A stretch of DNA of 64,000 bases. Source: Polytrichum commune (taxonomy: Eukaryota > Streptophyta > Polytrichopsida > Polytrichales > Polytrichaceae). The notes under the pieces are model-generated. The model saw only the letters and a list, made by a program, of their open reading frames with translations, was not told the origin of the DNA and ran no database searches. Both the position numbers and the translations under genes were made by a program. Each line of letters starts with the position of its first letter. Within the stretch, counting starts at the first letter, position 1. Positions 45,671 through 58,900 of this stretch are shown piece by piece. Location of the stretch: the NCBI GenBank assembly GCA_950295325.1, contig OX485806.1, forward strand, positions 6,448,001-6,512,000, written 5' to 3'.

Positions 45671-48376
45671 TCCTAGGCGACCGTAATATGGTCATGAACG
45701 GTTCACTCGGACTCCTTTGACACTAGTTCGGATGGTTTCAAGACTGTTTCAACTACTTCTCTTGTTCTTGTTTCAAGCTTGTCATATCTTGGCACATGGA
45801 TTAAGTATGGGAGTGTGCTCTCAACTAGTTTACAATGGAACCGGTCCGCGAACACTTGCTTGACATTTGTCACCTCCATGCTTTAGGGGCAACATATCCC
45901 AAACATGTTTTTTGTTGGTCCCTAGGTACAAATGATTCCCAATTGATTTGAGAATTTGCATGACACTCAAACGCAACATATCCTAAACATCTACTATCGT
46001 AATTATTAGTTGGACATGTGTTGGTGGGTGTAAATCTATGCGGAAGGCGCGTAGTTGTGGCACCGTTGCCTCAAATTGCAAAGTTTCCCATAAGATCAAA
46101 TAGACCGGTTTCAAGGTTTGTGAGTTGATTTGAGTAGGTATATTTCCCCTCTCTTGAATGAGAGTAAAATTGTGTCATTGGAGATGATTCAAGTGGAGGT
46201 CCGATCAAAAAACCAACCCCAATGTATTTTGTAATTGTTGCCCCTTGAGACCATTATTGACATTTTTATTATAATCTCCTATATTAAAGAACTTCAACAT
46301 CTAAAATTTAGATGTGCGTAGTCACCTCCAATATGTAAACATCTATACAATTGGATTTGTCAAAAAGAACTTTAGATCTTCAACTACAATCACTGAAATT
46401 GAGGTCACATTTTATGAGTAATTTTGAGGGACATTGGACGTGGGGAGTTAGGGGTTAAACATGTCGGATCCAAGTAACACTTGCATACCTTGTATGCATG
46501 CATGTATGTATGTATGTACACCTGTAGGTATGTGTGGGTATGCATGTATGTAATTGTAGGTAGGCATGTGTATGCGTGCGTGTGTTATAGATTGTGCATT
46601 AGCCTCAAAGGCCATCAACTTGGAAACCAACTAATTGAGACTTGAAAAGTCTTAGAAGTTCCACGTGTTTCCTTGTTCCATGCAACACAACAATGTCCTA
46701 TAGGTTTAGGGGTGCTTTAGATGGGGGTCCACGGTCCAAGAACATAGGGACCAATTTGAAGAAGATTGAACTCTTGAACCAGACCTTCCCTTGGCCCTTG
46801 CCTTCCAAAGCGGTTCCCCGAAATAGGAGCTCTCCTTTGAGCTTCATTTCTTGGTTCGGATCATTATTGTTTTTCTCATAATTGATGCCGTATAGGAGAC
46901 ACCTCACTTTGCCTCTTCTCGGTCTTGGACCCTCACATAAATGCCTTCGGTCCAATTTACACCTCTCGGCCAATAGGATGGCTTCATTTTGTTGGACCCT
47001 CCCCCTTGGACCTGCACATAAAGTGCCCCTCAAACATCACAAACTCTAGAGTCGTAAGGTAGAAGCATCCAATTTCATCAATGACTTCAATATCAACACA
47101 TGTGTTTCCTTCAAAGTTGACAACTACGTATTTCAACATGGAAAGGACTAAAAAACATAGTTTGTTGATCAAATGAGACAGTATGTTACTAATCAACATT
47201 GTCCACTTGGGGGAGGGGGGACAATGTCACTAGGAAGGGTTGAATGACAATTGCAACTTTGAACATTTCTATAGAAATTGGATAAGATATGAATCATTTT
47301 ATCTTAACATCGATGTGCTCAAAACACAACTACTAGCCCAAAGTAAGTGTTGGATAATTTGTTTGGGTTGGGTAAGAGACCATAGTACTCAAAGTGTGTG
47401 TGACAATCGCTTCTACATTATTCCAACCAATTTATAACATATGCCCGAGTAGGTTCTACTCAACATCAATATTCAATTCCAAATGCTACACTGAACACTA
47501 AATTTTAGTGTGACCCACACTACTCATCATCGACCCACACTATCTGCCATGCAATGGTTGAGTGGCAACTAAAGAGCATGTCACACAACATGGCATGCAA
47601 TAAAAATCACTCTAATAAACACAACACACCGATTCTCAATGCCGCACCAAAATCGAATATCTAGTGTAGTGTCGCCTAGTCTAGAATACTCAAATTATTT
47701 GACACACGCACACACGTACGGGACTACACTTGAGGGTAGTTTATCGTGCTTAAAGCGATCTATATTCGGATCTTAATTATAAATAGTTTCCACTTGTAAT
47801 TTTCTAATACACGGACGCGATGCCACTTCCCAAAAACCACACAAGAAATACAAAAATTGTAAGGAGAGGATAAATTCAAACATCAAATGCGAACTTCAAT
47901 GCTCCTCTTGGGGAAGACCAATTATGAATTTGTCCCTTTTTGAAGCAGCAAACTCAATGGGACTTATAATTGAGTCCCACACACGCCGAAAAGGTAGATA
48001 AAGCTATTATGACACGCGCTTGTACGCATCGAGTACACTAGCCTCCATTTCCACCCCCCCCCCCCCCCCTTTCCACACACACACAAAGAAAGAAAAATTC
48101 TCCCTTCTTCTTATTAGTGAAGTTACTCCTTGCCCTTTGACCCACCACCGGGCTCCCTTGGAATCTATGAGACTCCAATAAGCCTTCGTGATTGCCTTAG
48201 CGTCGTCTCTCACACTTGGAATAAATGTAAGTTATCCACTACTACGTATATCCCATTCTCCCGATTTCCAAGAGCATTATCATTGGCTACTTGATGTGTT
48301 TATGTCTTTAAGGCCATAGGGATATATGTTCTACTTGCTTGTGCTTCTTGGGAACGCATGGAGTTGTTTATTCAAA
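45671..48376. other. Intergenic DNA, no gene seen
   Basis: AT-rich with short frames. A GTAT/CATG-rich microsatellite lies at about 46491-46580 and a run of 16 C at 48054-48069. Nothing else can be supported. Confidence 0.5.
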
Positions 48377-48750
48377 GGTGTGCGGGTGTTATTTGGATAC
48401 TTTTTTCTTTTCGACCCTTATGTTTTGATTGGTGTGTGGTTGATTAGATGGGGATCAAAGAACAAACACCGTGACGACACGTGAGAGATTAAGTTGCGTC
48501 TTCGAGTTTCGTTGATTACTCTGTACGTGATAGTTGAATATAATTGGGAAGATTTTCTACGTGTTCAGTAAAATAATGAACAAGATGTGTTTTTGACAAA
48601 CGTGATTGAACAGAGGGAAGTCTAGTTTTCGATATGGTTTTATGTTGATGCTTTGTCGTAGATTTGTTAGTGCAACACGTGATTCGTTGTGTGAATCTAA
48701 TCAATAGTAGTTGGAGAACATGAGAAACGAGTTGAATGACACCCACGTAA
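48377..48750 (+). mobile_element. Family C miniature element, both ends present
   Basis: Starts GGTGTGCGGGTGTTATTTGG and ends with the inverted counterpart 'tgacacccacgtaac'. About 374 bp. The interior matches the other copies in 'gggatcaaagaacaaacacc', 'taattgggaagatttt' and 'gtagatttgttagtgcaac'. No coding capacity; no clear target duplication. Confidence 0.75.
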
Positions 48751-51224
48751 CTTACAACTTTAAGGTGTTCGCGGCATGTGCTTTGAGTATGCACTTAGAA
48801 AGTTGATAAAGAATCGATATGAAACTCTACATGATTAGTTGTTCTAAAATGTGCATTTGATGATACGATGCAAGTATGCTAGTGCAATATGTTGAGGGTA
48901 TGTTGAAGATGTTTTGTGTGCTAAAGGTTGAAGATGGTAGCAACGTCAAAAGATAGGTTGTAATTATATTGGAGAATGCATGTATTGAGATTGTAGAGTG
49001 AGTTTTGTGATCACAATACGGCCAAGCTTTTGAAATCAGCATTTTGGAGCTCGGACAAAAAGTCAAAGTTATATTGTGGTCACTAAAACACCGTATCAAT
49101 CCCTTCGCAACCATTATACACATAAGCATGGCCAAATACAAAGTTCTACAAGGAAGAAACAATCGCATTTGATTTGAATCTCTTATGCAATTCCAAATAC
49201 CAATCCACATGATCCAACCTCACTCAACCCATTGTTTAGTTCTAAGTTATAGGTTGGAGGGTAAGACCAATGGTACTTCGGTGTACAAATCTCTCTTAAA
49301 ATCTTACAAAGTGGAAAGTTGAAGGTTTGGTTGTGAAACCCCAAAGAATGCATTACCAAAGTTTGGAGAGGTATTATCAAAAGCAACATCAACATTTTTT
49401 TCATGCTTCACATCTAATGGCCAAAAACACACACACACACACACCATTGATGATCATTTAATTGTAATCAACTTCTTGGGTACATGTAGTAATTGCCACC
49501 CATGCCATGTCCTTGAGTGGTGTTGGACAAGGCATTAGAAGGTGGTGTTGGATCTTGTATCTCCATATAACTACACCAAAAAGTGTATCTAGTGTCACCG
49601 ATTCTATTTGTTGTGATCAATACTAATTGTAAACCGCCCGTGTAGTGTCACCAAAAATAAATCTAAGCCTGACATTATTTGTCATTCCTTGTAAAATAAT
49701 TTTGGGCATTATGGACTTATAACTTGTGATTATTCTTGAGGAAGAATAAGAAAGATGACTCCAATGTTGTCACTGGCGTGATTTTATGGTGTTGCTTCAT
49801 TTTCAAGTTGGTCTAAATCTACATGCAATCCCGAACCGGGCATTATATGTTTCAAAGGCCCTTCGACAACTATTGCCTCCTTTCGAAGGCGAACACCTTG
49901 AATGGGCACGAACAAGTTGGCCGGCACCTATCTCCCCCAAGGGCAACATGAATATGGTCACTTCCTGAGTGGTTTTTCACATAAATTCCAATCATTCGTG
50001 ACAATATTTCATCAAATAATGTAGAATACGCCCAAAAAAAGGATGTACTAAAGTAAGATGGGATGACAATATTTGTAAACTTATTCATAAGAAGTGTCAT
50101 TATAAAAAGTTACCACAATGACATAAAATGTCATATGACAATAAATACAATATATAGTGTACTACTCCATAAAACTCCTCGTCTCCCTTAAGGGTGCATT
50201 TTTAGTGAAAAGCATATAGGGAACAATACTGTCATGAAGAATATAGGGCACAATTTGTTTTCCTCATAATTAGCAACTATGGAAATATTTTATGGCCCTT
50301 CCACCTTGTAATGCCATTTTTTTACAAAGCAACAAACTGAAGTTGCAATCAAATATGTAGGTACATGTAATGGTCACCCCCCTCAGACCATGCCTCTGAT
50401 TCTTGTTGAATAAAAAGGTGGGGTTGGATCACCACCTAGTGCCATTACTTATTCTAATGCCTTCAAGAATACATGGCACAACTTGTTCTCCGTGAATAGC
50501 AATCATGGATAGACTTTCGAACCTTTTCACCTTGTAGCACAAATTTCTACACAATGAAATTCTCAAACCCTTACGTGGCGGTGTCACGCGTCTGAGGGGC
50601 CCCGCCTCCCCTCGGTGTGGGTGTGTTTTCTCCTTTGTTCTCAATGATTTGGCGTTGGCCGGGTTGGCCTTCTGTCTCAAAAATAAAATTTTAAAAAATA
50701 TATATATATATATATATATCAAACCCTCAAAATACACGACCCATTTTGAGAAGATGGATATACGATGTGACAACAATGTAAGCGTTTTTTCGCTTCTCAA
50801 TGGAAGTGCACCAACCCAAATTATTAATGCAAAAAACATCGTTGCACTAAATCAAACCAAAACCTCTCTCACACACACACACATTAGTAACAACCCCATT
50901 GAGAGGTGTTGGATAAGAGCGGTTGGTATTGAATTTGCCCACCTAAACCCTCTGACTTGTTATGATTAGACACCCTCAATTTTCAAAGTTCATGATCGAT
51001 GGCAAGATACGGCTATATGCAATTGCGATGGAAGCCGAATATGCAAAAAGCACAAAGCGGTTCCGTTGGGAAAAAGGGCACTTGGTAGATATTGGATATT
51101 TAACGCTATGTGTCAAGAATCCTATCCTATCGGAAATTGGATAAGGTATCCATTTGATTCTTGGCTAGCTTACACCGCCTTCAAGCAAACTTCTTTGTTG
51201 CAGCTAAGAGTGGGTCCATATTGA
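48751..51224. other. Intergenic DNA
   Basis: No gene is supported. (AC)n runs lie near 49427-49443 and 50871-50883, and an (AT)n run at about 50700-50720. Confidence 0.45.
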
Positions 51225-51586
51225 GGTATGTGGGTGTTACTTGGTTCCTTTTTCATGTTCTCCAACTTCTACCGGTTAGATTTACACAACAAAACTTATG
51301 TCGCAGTGGCAAATCTACAATGAAACATATGCAAAAACTGGATCATGAAACAGACTTTTCCCGCTTTAGTTATGGTTATCGGAAGTGCATGCTTTTAGAT
51401 TTCTTAATTGGATACGTGTGTCATCCCAATTATGTTCATTATTGAGTGTAAAGTAGTTATTAGTATTTGAAAACGTAGTCCAATCTCTTTCAAACATGTG
51501 TCTTTGTGATGTTTGCTCACCAAACCACATACCAATAAAAATATAAGGTTTAATTAAGAAAAATAACCCCATAACACCCGCACACC
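51225..51586 (+). mobile_element. Family C miniature element, complete, 362 bp
   Basis: The terminal inverted repeat GGTATGTGGGTGTTACTTGG at the left has its mate ATAACACCCGCACACC at the right. The interior matches the family consensus over its length, including 'ttatggttatcggaagtgca' and 'catgtgtctttgtgatgtt'. This is the cleanest copy and best defines the family. The apparent short frames here are only translations of the repeat. Confidence 0.8.
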
Positions 51587-51872
51587 TTAGGGTCCCAATC
51601 CTAAACACTTTGAGGAGGGGGACTTTATGCCTCTTTGTTTGAGAACTAGAAATTGGCATACATTCGATGAGGAAGTGATTGGGTGGCATGATCTCGCACT
51701 TATTGCGTGTTTCATATTCTACGAGACTCGAGTGGTTGCAATACTACACGTGTTTGTACAAGTCTGCGTACTTTGGGAAGGCTACTCAAGAACAACATTG
51801 AACCTAAAAACCGACAATATGTACAACAACCATATACTCATGGGCCTTTGAGGTATGACAATAGTACTTGAA

Positions 51873-52650
51873 ATATATGGGTATTGTTTGGTTTGTTTTT
51901 CTTGTTTCTCCATCTTTTATTGATCAAATTTGTGTGCCGCATTAGCAAATCTACAATGAACATCAACAAAATCATATTGAGAATCAAACATCCCTTTACT
52001 TAGTTGTGGTTATCAAAAGCGCATGTTTGTTGATTCCTTAAGTCCTCCTAGTTATTTTCATTGTTGAGTGTGGAGCAATCAACGAAGTTTGAAATCGTGA
52101 TCCATTCTCATATAAACATCATGTGTTTTTACGATGTTTGTGTGTTGCATTAGCAAATCTATAAAATGAACATTAACGAAATCGTATTGAGGATTAGACA
52201 TCCCCTTATTTAGTTGTGGTTATCAAAAGCGCATGTTTGTTGATTCCTTATGGTGAAGACACAAGTCCTCCTAGTTGTTTTCACTGTTTGAGTGTGAAGC
52301 AATCAACGAATTATGAAAACGTGACCCAATCTCATATAAACATCACGAGTCTTTACGATGTTTGTGTGTTGCATTAGCAAATCTACAATAAAATCATATT
52401 GAGAATCAGACATCCCCTTATTCGGTCATGCTTACCAAAAATGCATGTTTGTTGATTCCTTAAGGTGAAGACACAAGTCCTCCTAGTTGTTTTCACTGTC
52501 AAGTCTGGAGCAATCAACAAATTCTAAAACGTGATCCAATCTCTTACAAGCATCACGTGTCTTTACGATGTTTGTTCCTTGGTCCTCACCTAACCACATA
52601 CCAACCACATAGTTGTTCAATAAAGGAAAAGTAACTAAATAACACGTGCA
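51873..52650 (+). mobile_element. Family C miniature element with internal threefold tandem amplification
   Basis: The left end ATATGGGTATTGTTTGGTTT and right end GTAACTAAATAACACGTGCA belong to the family. The block starting TGTTTGTGTGTTGCATTAGC occurs three times (about 51929, 52136, 52361; spacings about 207 and 225 bp), with high similarity including AAAAGCGCATGTTTGTTGAT. This makes the copy about twice the normal length. Similarity among the units is greater than between element copies, so the amplification is recent relative to family spread. Confidence 0.75.
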
Positions 52651-52654
52651 ATCC

Positions 52655-52880
52655 AATGTTCGGGAAGGGATTTTGGTCATACTCGGTTGACATCTTATTC
52701 TTTCCAAGTCCAACCGGTTACATGGCGACATCGTTTGGTCTTTCTTTATTAATCAAGGTATATTCCTATGGATTCCTCCAAAGCAACCAATAATTATCCC
52801 AAAGCCTTGAACTTCATCTGGTTGTTTGTCAAACTCCACCGGTTTGTTGGTAATTAGCGGCCGGTTCTCCCCATTCATTG
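52655..52880 (-). mobile_element. Family D 226-bp miniature element, MULE-like
   Basis: Third copy of the element at 10591-10815, sharing 'caagtccaaccggttac', 'gccttgaacttcat' and CCGGTTCTCCCCATTCATTG. The flanking 9-mers GTGCAATCC and CCGCGATCC agree at 6 of 9. It lies directly at the right end of a family C element. Confidence 0.75.
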
Positions 52881-52905
52881 CCGCGATCCTTAATGTTGGT
52901 TTAAA

Positions 52906-54071
52906 GGGCCACTTCACACATGAGCCAAGAGCCGTGACCTTGTAATGGTGCGGACCCTTGACACTCATCCAAAGGCCGTACCATGGGTGATGGAAAAGTT
53001 GTTTTATGTAGTCACGGGCCCTCAAGCATAGTGTGAAGTGACAATGGAATGTGTCGCGAGACAATTGCATATTTTGTTGGCGGAAAAAGAGGGGAGGATT
53101 TTGGTTTAATATAATGTGTCTTAAACTTTATCAATTTAAGAGAATTACTTGGTAGTGTTTGTCTGTCCTAGAATCTATCCTAGAATCTATTTTGGAATCC
53201 GCCCTGCAATCTGTCATGAAATGTGTCTTTCTAGAAAAAATATTAAAAAAAAGTCATGGTCTCCCGGAATTTGCGTCAGGCCCACCTCTTAAGAAAATTA
53301 TGGAAGACCATGAAACCTTATCCAGAGTCCGCCATGTAGGACTCCATGTAGACTTTTCATCCATGAAGTCTTCTTTGGACCTTTAGGCCTCCACCTTTGT
53401 GTGTGGAGTGAACTTGCACGGTCTCCGCCCTTTCGACCAATAAGGACCGCTTCACACTATGGCCGTCCAAGTCGAGAGGCCGTGGGATTGAGTGGCCAAA
53501 CTTTGTTGAGAGTCTAAAGAAATGGGCTGAAAATAATTAATAAAATATAGTAAGTGGAGCCTTCGGCCGGGCATAGTGTGAAGCCTCCAAAGGCCAAGCC
53601 CAAAGTCGAAACCTTTGGCCATGAACTCACACGGCCTCTCCACTTGGACGCCCAAAGTGTGAAGCTTTCAAAGGCCAAGCCCAAAGTCGAAACCCAAAGG
53701 GAGCATCCCACTTTATTCCTTGCTCAAAATAACCCCTCCAATCTAACGGCCAAGATCTTGTCAATGATTGATCTTTTTTAATGAAAAAAAAAATGATGGC
53801 CTCTCAACCATAGTTTGGCTTTCCATTCCCGTCCGACCCAAACTTCCTTGGAGAGTCCGTCCCCTTCTTCAAAAAGCAGTCATTTTAAATTACGACGGCC
53901 TTTGGACTTTAACCACAGCGTGAAGGGTCGAGAGACCGAACTCTTAGTTTCTTGCAATTTGATTGGTGGAAATCGACGGCCCCTCGACCTTCGGCCATAG
54001 TGTGAAGCACCCCCTAAGAGTTCTTAGATTGCAATGGTCACGGGCCTTCAGTCTTGTATGTAAAGCGGCCC
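52906..54071. mobile_element. Family H element carrying a nested family H element
   Basis: The left end GGGCCACTTCACACATGAGC is matched inverted at the right end (ATGTAAAGCGGCCC), followed by TAA. Interior phrases such as 'ggaatttgcgtcaggccc' and 'gccatgtaggactccatgta' match the copies at 43.2 and 57.8 kb. A second element (53444-54014) interrupts it: removing that insert and one TAA rejoins GACCAATAAGAGTTCTTAG, which matches the uninterrupted copy GACCAATGAGAGATCTTAG at 43.45 kb. A short 12-15-bp tandem repeat lies at about 53165-53225. Confidence 0.8.
53444..54014. mobile_element. 571-bp nested Harbinger-like miniature element with TAA target duplication
   Basis: The ends GGACCGCTTCACACTATGGC and, inverted, GGGGGTGCTTCACACTATGG are flanked on both sides by TAA (53441-53443 and 54015-54017). 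Three-base TAA/TTA duplications and GG-starting termini fit the PIF/Harbinger (Tourist-like) superfamily. Inside is a pair of repeated segments around AAGGCCAAGCCCAAAGTCGA (53590 and 53675). No transposase. Confidence 0.85.
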
Positions 54072-57000
54072 TAAGTATACACATGTGTGTACCTGAGTAC
54101 TTCATGTGTCATGCCTTTCAAACTTATCCTTCCATAGTTCAGAAGGAGGCCTGAATGCATGGACACCATTATTTTATTATTCACGTATTCCTCGGTGGGA
54201 GCAAGATACTTGGCGTGCCTCCTGAGCCCAGGGGAACGGTGACTGTGACTGTGACTGTGACGGTGCACCGTTCCTGGAGATCCGCCGTTAAGTAAAGTAA
54301 TGCAACAGAATTTCATCTTATCCGAATCAGACTTTACCACCGTACTTTCATGACAGTCGATCGGATGAGATGGCAGGTGGAGTTAATTAAGCCACCTCCG
54401 CCAACGTGGTCTCCACATGGCCACTGCCCATTGGGCGTGGACAAATTTGGTCAGGGAAAAATGGACATTGAGGATCTAAATTCAAGGAGATTTTTTTATT
54501 TTTTATTTTTTATTTTTTAAATGAATTTTTTTGTTCTTCTGTCTGTACCATTTGTCTGTGCTTTTAATACAGAGGTTGCTTCAGCCGTGTCGCCGACGAG
54601 TGACGTAGTTAGGAAGCTAAGTTAGTCTTCTTTCAAACACCCCAAACATTTCCTTCCTTTTTGTAGCTGGAAACATGCGATTTTGTTGTGTTTTCCCTTC
54701 ATTTTGGGTGATCTACCGATTCCTTGAGGATCGCACTCTACAAGTGCCATCAACTTACGTACGGCCATTTTTACGATTCACACGTTATTTTCAAGTTAAG
54801 TAACTTTACTCAGCACAAGGGTGATGCAATCCGAGTGCCAAGAATTTGCAAGGATCGGTCCCCATTTGCGATGGTTCATCGTCGTAAAATTAATGGTAGT
54901 CGATACGAGCATTGTTCGCTCTGCAAGGGTGAACAACCGCGTGGGATTCCATCACTGTGGTAAGAAATTGTTGTTTGATTTAAAAAGTTGGCAAGATTAT
55001 GTATGCCAGTCAATTAACACAGTCGTTGTACTACTTGTTTTGGCATATGAAATTTGTAAGTTGTTTTTGTGGCTTTCTTGACTAAAAAATTACCCAATTT
55101 TTGGACTTGATAAATCATTTTTGGGGTTAAATATAATATCATACTAATTAGCAAGACATGGCCAAATGGAATCTAAGTGTCTAATATACTATTCACCATT
55201 ATGGACACGTGCCATTCCTAAGCATAATAACCCATCACTTTATTGTGCTCCCCTTGCCATGTTGATGAAGAACAATAGGGAATTGTGGAGCAGCATGCCA
55301 CTGCCACCACCACATTGTCTATTATGCTAAAAGGTCGATCATGTTTAAAACCATATAGATTGGCTTTGTCTAATGCGGTCACTGAACCCATGTGGTCCAC
55401 TTGCCTTTCCAAAATCAGGGGGGATTATGGAACGATGGCCACTACCACCACCACATTGTTTGTTGCATATAGATCAATATAAAATTATAATTCATTTTCA
55501 ATCAATCGAATGCATAAAATTCATTAGTGTGTGTAGACTCATGGTTCCATGTTGTTGAGACGATTCAGTCTCATATATCAACACATGGAGTTGTGTAGAT
55601 TGATTTTTTTTTAATTATTGTAGTAAAATCGGTCCATTATCACAAACAATGCTACAATAAATTGCATAAAATTGGTGCTTATGTGATATCAAGAAATTAA
55701 TCACACTAATGAGCCTACTAAACGTAGGTAATAACTAAGTCCCATGGACTCACAACTTGCACTCAAAATCTCAATGAAACATCTTTGATTATCGTGCATG
55801 GGCCTAAATCAAACACTATATTTATGTAGACGCCTATATTTGAGTGAATTGCAGTGAAATAACACAAAAGACACATCTTATGATGAGATTGGACCATGTG
55901 TTCAAAATAAGAACATCATTATAGGTTCAGTAAATAACACAAGTAGAAGCGCCTATGTGATCTTAAAGAGAAGAAGAATATTCACTATAAATACTTATTT
56001 CTTTTTTCATATTACAAATACTGATTACTTTTTTGTTGTTTCCGTTTTTCAACTAGAAACAACAAATTGTATGCTTGATGAGACAATTTGCTATGCCATC
56101 GAACAACAAAATTGTTTGTGGAGTTTGAAGTGTCCACTACAGGCCCTCATACATTACACCATAATAAAAACCATATAATGTATGCAAATAAAATGTATAA
56201 TAATGTATACACACACAAGCACACCATATGTTTTTATGTGTGTTTATGTGTGTAAATTGTTAAATCAACCACACACTAGTCAAAATGACCACAAAGAGGC
56301 ATCGCGTAATCACACGATTTGTCAAAATTTGAACAATTCTAGTTGTAAACTGAAATGCAAAGAAGGAAGTAGAGCTCATACCTTGCTCCCCTTCATGTGT
56401 GCGATGAAAATCAGATTTTAACAAATCATGTGACTGTGCGACACGTGTATGTGATCGTTTTCACAAATTACGTGGCAAATTAAACAATACCCTATATATA
56501 GACTCACGTATAAAAACAAAACTACCGAGGTTGCGTAGGTACAGTGGCACCCATGCAGTAATTTATGGTAGCTTATTGTTGTTCCATGAAGGAGGCTTTA
56601 AGGAAGCATAAGCATCAACAAGACAACAAAAGTCTGCTCGTGAACGGGAATTGGACACCGACCATATTCTGAGGTGTTGCCTTGAAGCATTCAACCGCCT
56701 ATATATAAGAGGATAAGAAACCAAGTGACCTAGCATAGAGTCAAGATAACTTAAATTGCATGGGTATCTTAATGCGCACCTATACATGTTGCCATACTAG
56801 CCTCCCACTTTGCACGAAGCATCTAGGATAACGTGTCCTAAGCAAGTGTGTGGGTGCCATACGGAAACTTTCCCCAAGCTTTGGTGACTCAGGCGCCACA
56901 TCACCCCCCCCCCCCAAAAACAAACTCACCTTACCACTGTGGTTGCTAAATAGCCCTTGATGGTGTGAACGTCTCAAAACGGGGCTCTCCTCTTGAAATG

Positions 57001-57784
57001 ATGATTTAGGTTGTGGCCAATAAAACTTTAAAGGGTTTAGGGTTTTTGAACCTCACCATAAGGTCTTGGCATTTGAAATGGGGAACCAATGTTGCCTTAA
57101 AGCCATCACTTGGCGAGGTGGGTATGAATTGTCAAAAGAGTTTTTAAAGCCACAAGTACTCCAATCGTCAAATGTTAGGGCCTAGGTATCACCCAACGAT
57201 TTCGTCACTTCTTGTTCATGGCGGAGGTTTGGTTAAGCATGTCAAGATAATGAAATGTATATTTAGCCATATGGGTGTGCCTCACAATTCCTCTTTTCAA
57301 ATGGTTCCAAGAGTCCCTCAAAATGGTTGTGTTATAAGACACCTTAACAAAACTTCACCCTTAAGGCTTTTAAGGGTTTAACATCACTTGTTTTAAGTTG
57401 TTTGTTTGTGGATCAACATTCATTTCAATAGAGTACCGTACAAGGCTCTCTATTTCATCTTTATTTGTGGTAGAATGTAGTTTCCATGTGGGATGCTAGT
57501 AGGTCTTAACGAATATGGGCATGACACATGGCAAAACCTACATGGAAAATGATTTTTTATTTATCATAATAGGCTCCCTCTACTGTGTGTGTGTGTGCGC
57601 TTTTACCACATTGTTTACACCCTCAGATTCAACTTATTCATGTAAGAACTTTAAGGTCTTCGTGACATGTTTGAGGCATTGTATCGATTGGAATAAGAGT
57701 CAATTCATGAGCTTCACTACTAGGAAACTTGAGTCTACATGACACTGATCTAACATGCAAGCTACATTGTCTTGAAGGTTCTAA
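54072..57784. other. Intergenic DNA
   Basis: No gene is supported. A TGTGAC microsatellite lies at about 54240-54262, and the stretch 54160-54620 is somewhat GC-richer, with no convincing exon. A C12 run lies at 56904-56915. A segment at about 55860-55985 resembles one at 59960-60070, another old dispersed repeat. Confidence 0.45.
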
Positions 57785-58300
57785 GGGCCACTTCACACAC
57801 GAGCCATGAGCCAAGAGCCATGACCCTGAAATTGTGAGAGCCCAAAAGAAAGTGTCGAAAAGCCATCCCGACACACCTCCAAAATCATGTAGTGTGGTCA
57901 CGGATCCTCAAGTGTAGTGTGAAGCCATATGTGACTGGACCCTCAACCAAATGCTAATTCAATGAAGTTCCTTTTCATGCGGGTCCTCACACATGATAAA
58001 ATAGAATAAATCAACAGTCGTGAGCAGTCGGAGTGCCATGGTCTCCCGATTTTGTGTTAAACCTATCTCCAAGAGGTGGTTTTTGAGAAGAGTCCAAGTG
58101 ACCATGAAACATGATCCAGTTGATGCCATGTAAGAATCCATGTAGACTTTACATCCATCTCGCATTCACATGCTCCGTTGGTCCCTCAAGCGTAGTGTGC
58201 AGCAGCGAACTTGGACCGGCTCCGCCTTTTCCACCAATGAGAGTGCTTGAAGTGCAATGGTCATGGGCCCTCAGTCTCGTATGTGAAGTGGTCACAACAG
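57785..58300. mobile_element. Family H miniature element, Harbinger-like
   Basis: Starts after TAA with GGGCCACTTCACACACGAGC and ends near GTATGTGAAGTGGTCAC, the inverted terminus with changes. The interior shares CCTCAGTCTCGTATGTGAAG, 'ccaccaatgagagtgc' and 'gccatgtaagaatccatgta' with the other copies. No coding. Confidence 0.7.
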
Positions 58301-58682
58301 CTGTTAGATGCCATGTGGTGGAATGTCTATGTGGTGTTGAGTCAGTGTCATCCTGGACTCCGGTCTATTGCTAGGGATGAACTCTTAGAACCCATGATAG
58401 GATTCTCCCAACCAAACCTTCTTTAGTGTTTCTTCTTTTCCACCCATGTGGGTGGAATTAAGAAAAAGTTACGGAGCCAAAATCCTTTTATTGCAAAGCA
58501 AGAGTATCAACTTACCTGAGGGGTTGATCACACCGGCCAATTCCAACACCTTCCATCGGCATCTCTGGCTGTAACAGTGTGAAAAGCGGTGGGCCATCAT
58601 TTATTTCTCAACGTATTCCCCAACAATTTCATGGCTGGAACCGGACGGATGTTTTGGTGTGATCAGGGCATGACCCACATTC

Positions 58683-58765
58683 ATATGGTAGCCACACCGG
58701 GGGGTATGGCTACACTGGTTGGGTTGGCTGGGCCTTGGCTAGACCCCCCGGTGTGGCTACCATAT
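58683..58765. repeat. Perfect hairpin with 23-bp arms and 37-base loop
   Basis: Left arm 58683-58705 (ATATGGTAGCCACACCGGGG, continuing GGT) and right arm 58743-58765 are exact reverse complements. The loop itself contains a near-repeat of the arm (ATGGCTACACTGGTTGGGTT). Such a structure could be a small fold-back element or, if transcribed, a small-RNA precursor. Confidence 0.8.
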
Positions 58766-58900
58766 CATCATGTTGGTTTAACTCAAGTAATGAAGATAGC
58801 TAGATTCGAACTCATGTCTCCTTCAACACATGATAAGCACCTTACCCATGTATGTGCGCATGCCACAATATCCAGCTCAACACTTTCAGTAATCATAGGA

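Noticed and set aside
53554-53781. 75-codon plus-strand frame with an internal duplication (KAKPKVETF and KAKPKVETQ)
   Set aside because: The duplication comes from a repeated segment of the nested Harbinger-like element; no independent evidence for a protein.
58786-58870. tRNA gene
   Set aside because: Only a B-box-like GAGTTCGAATCTA is present; acceptor and anticodon arms do not fold.
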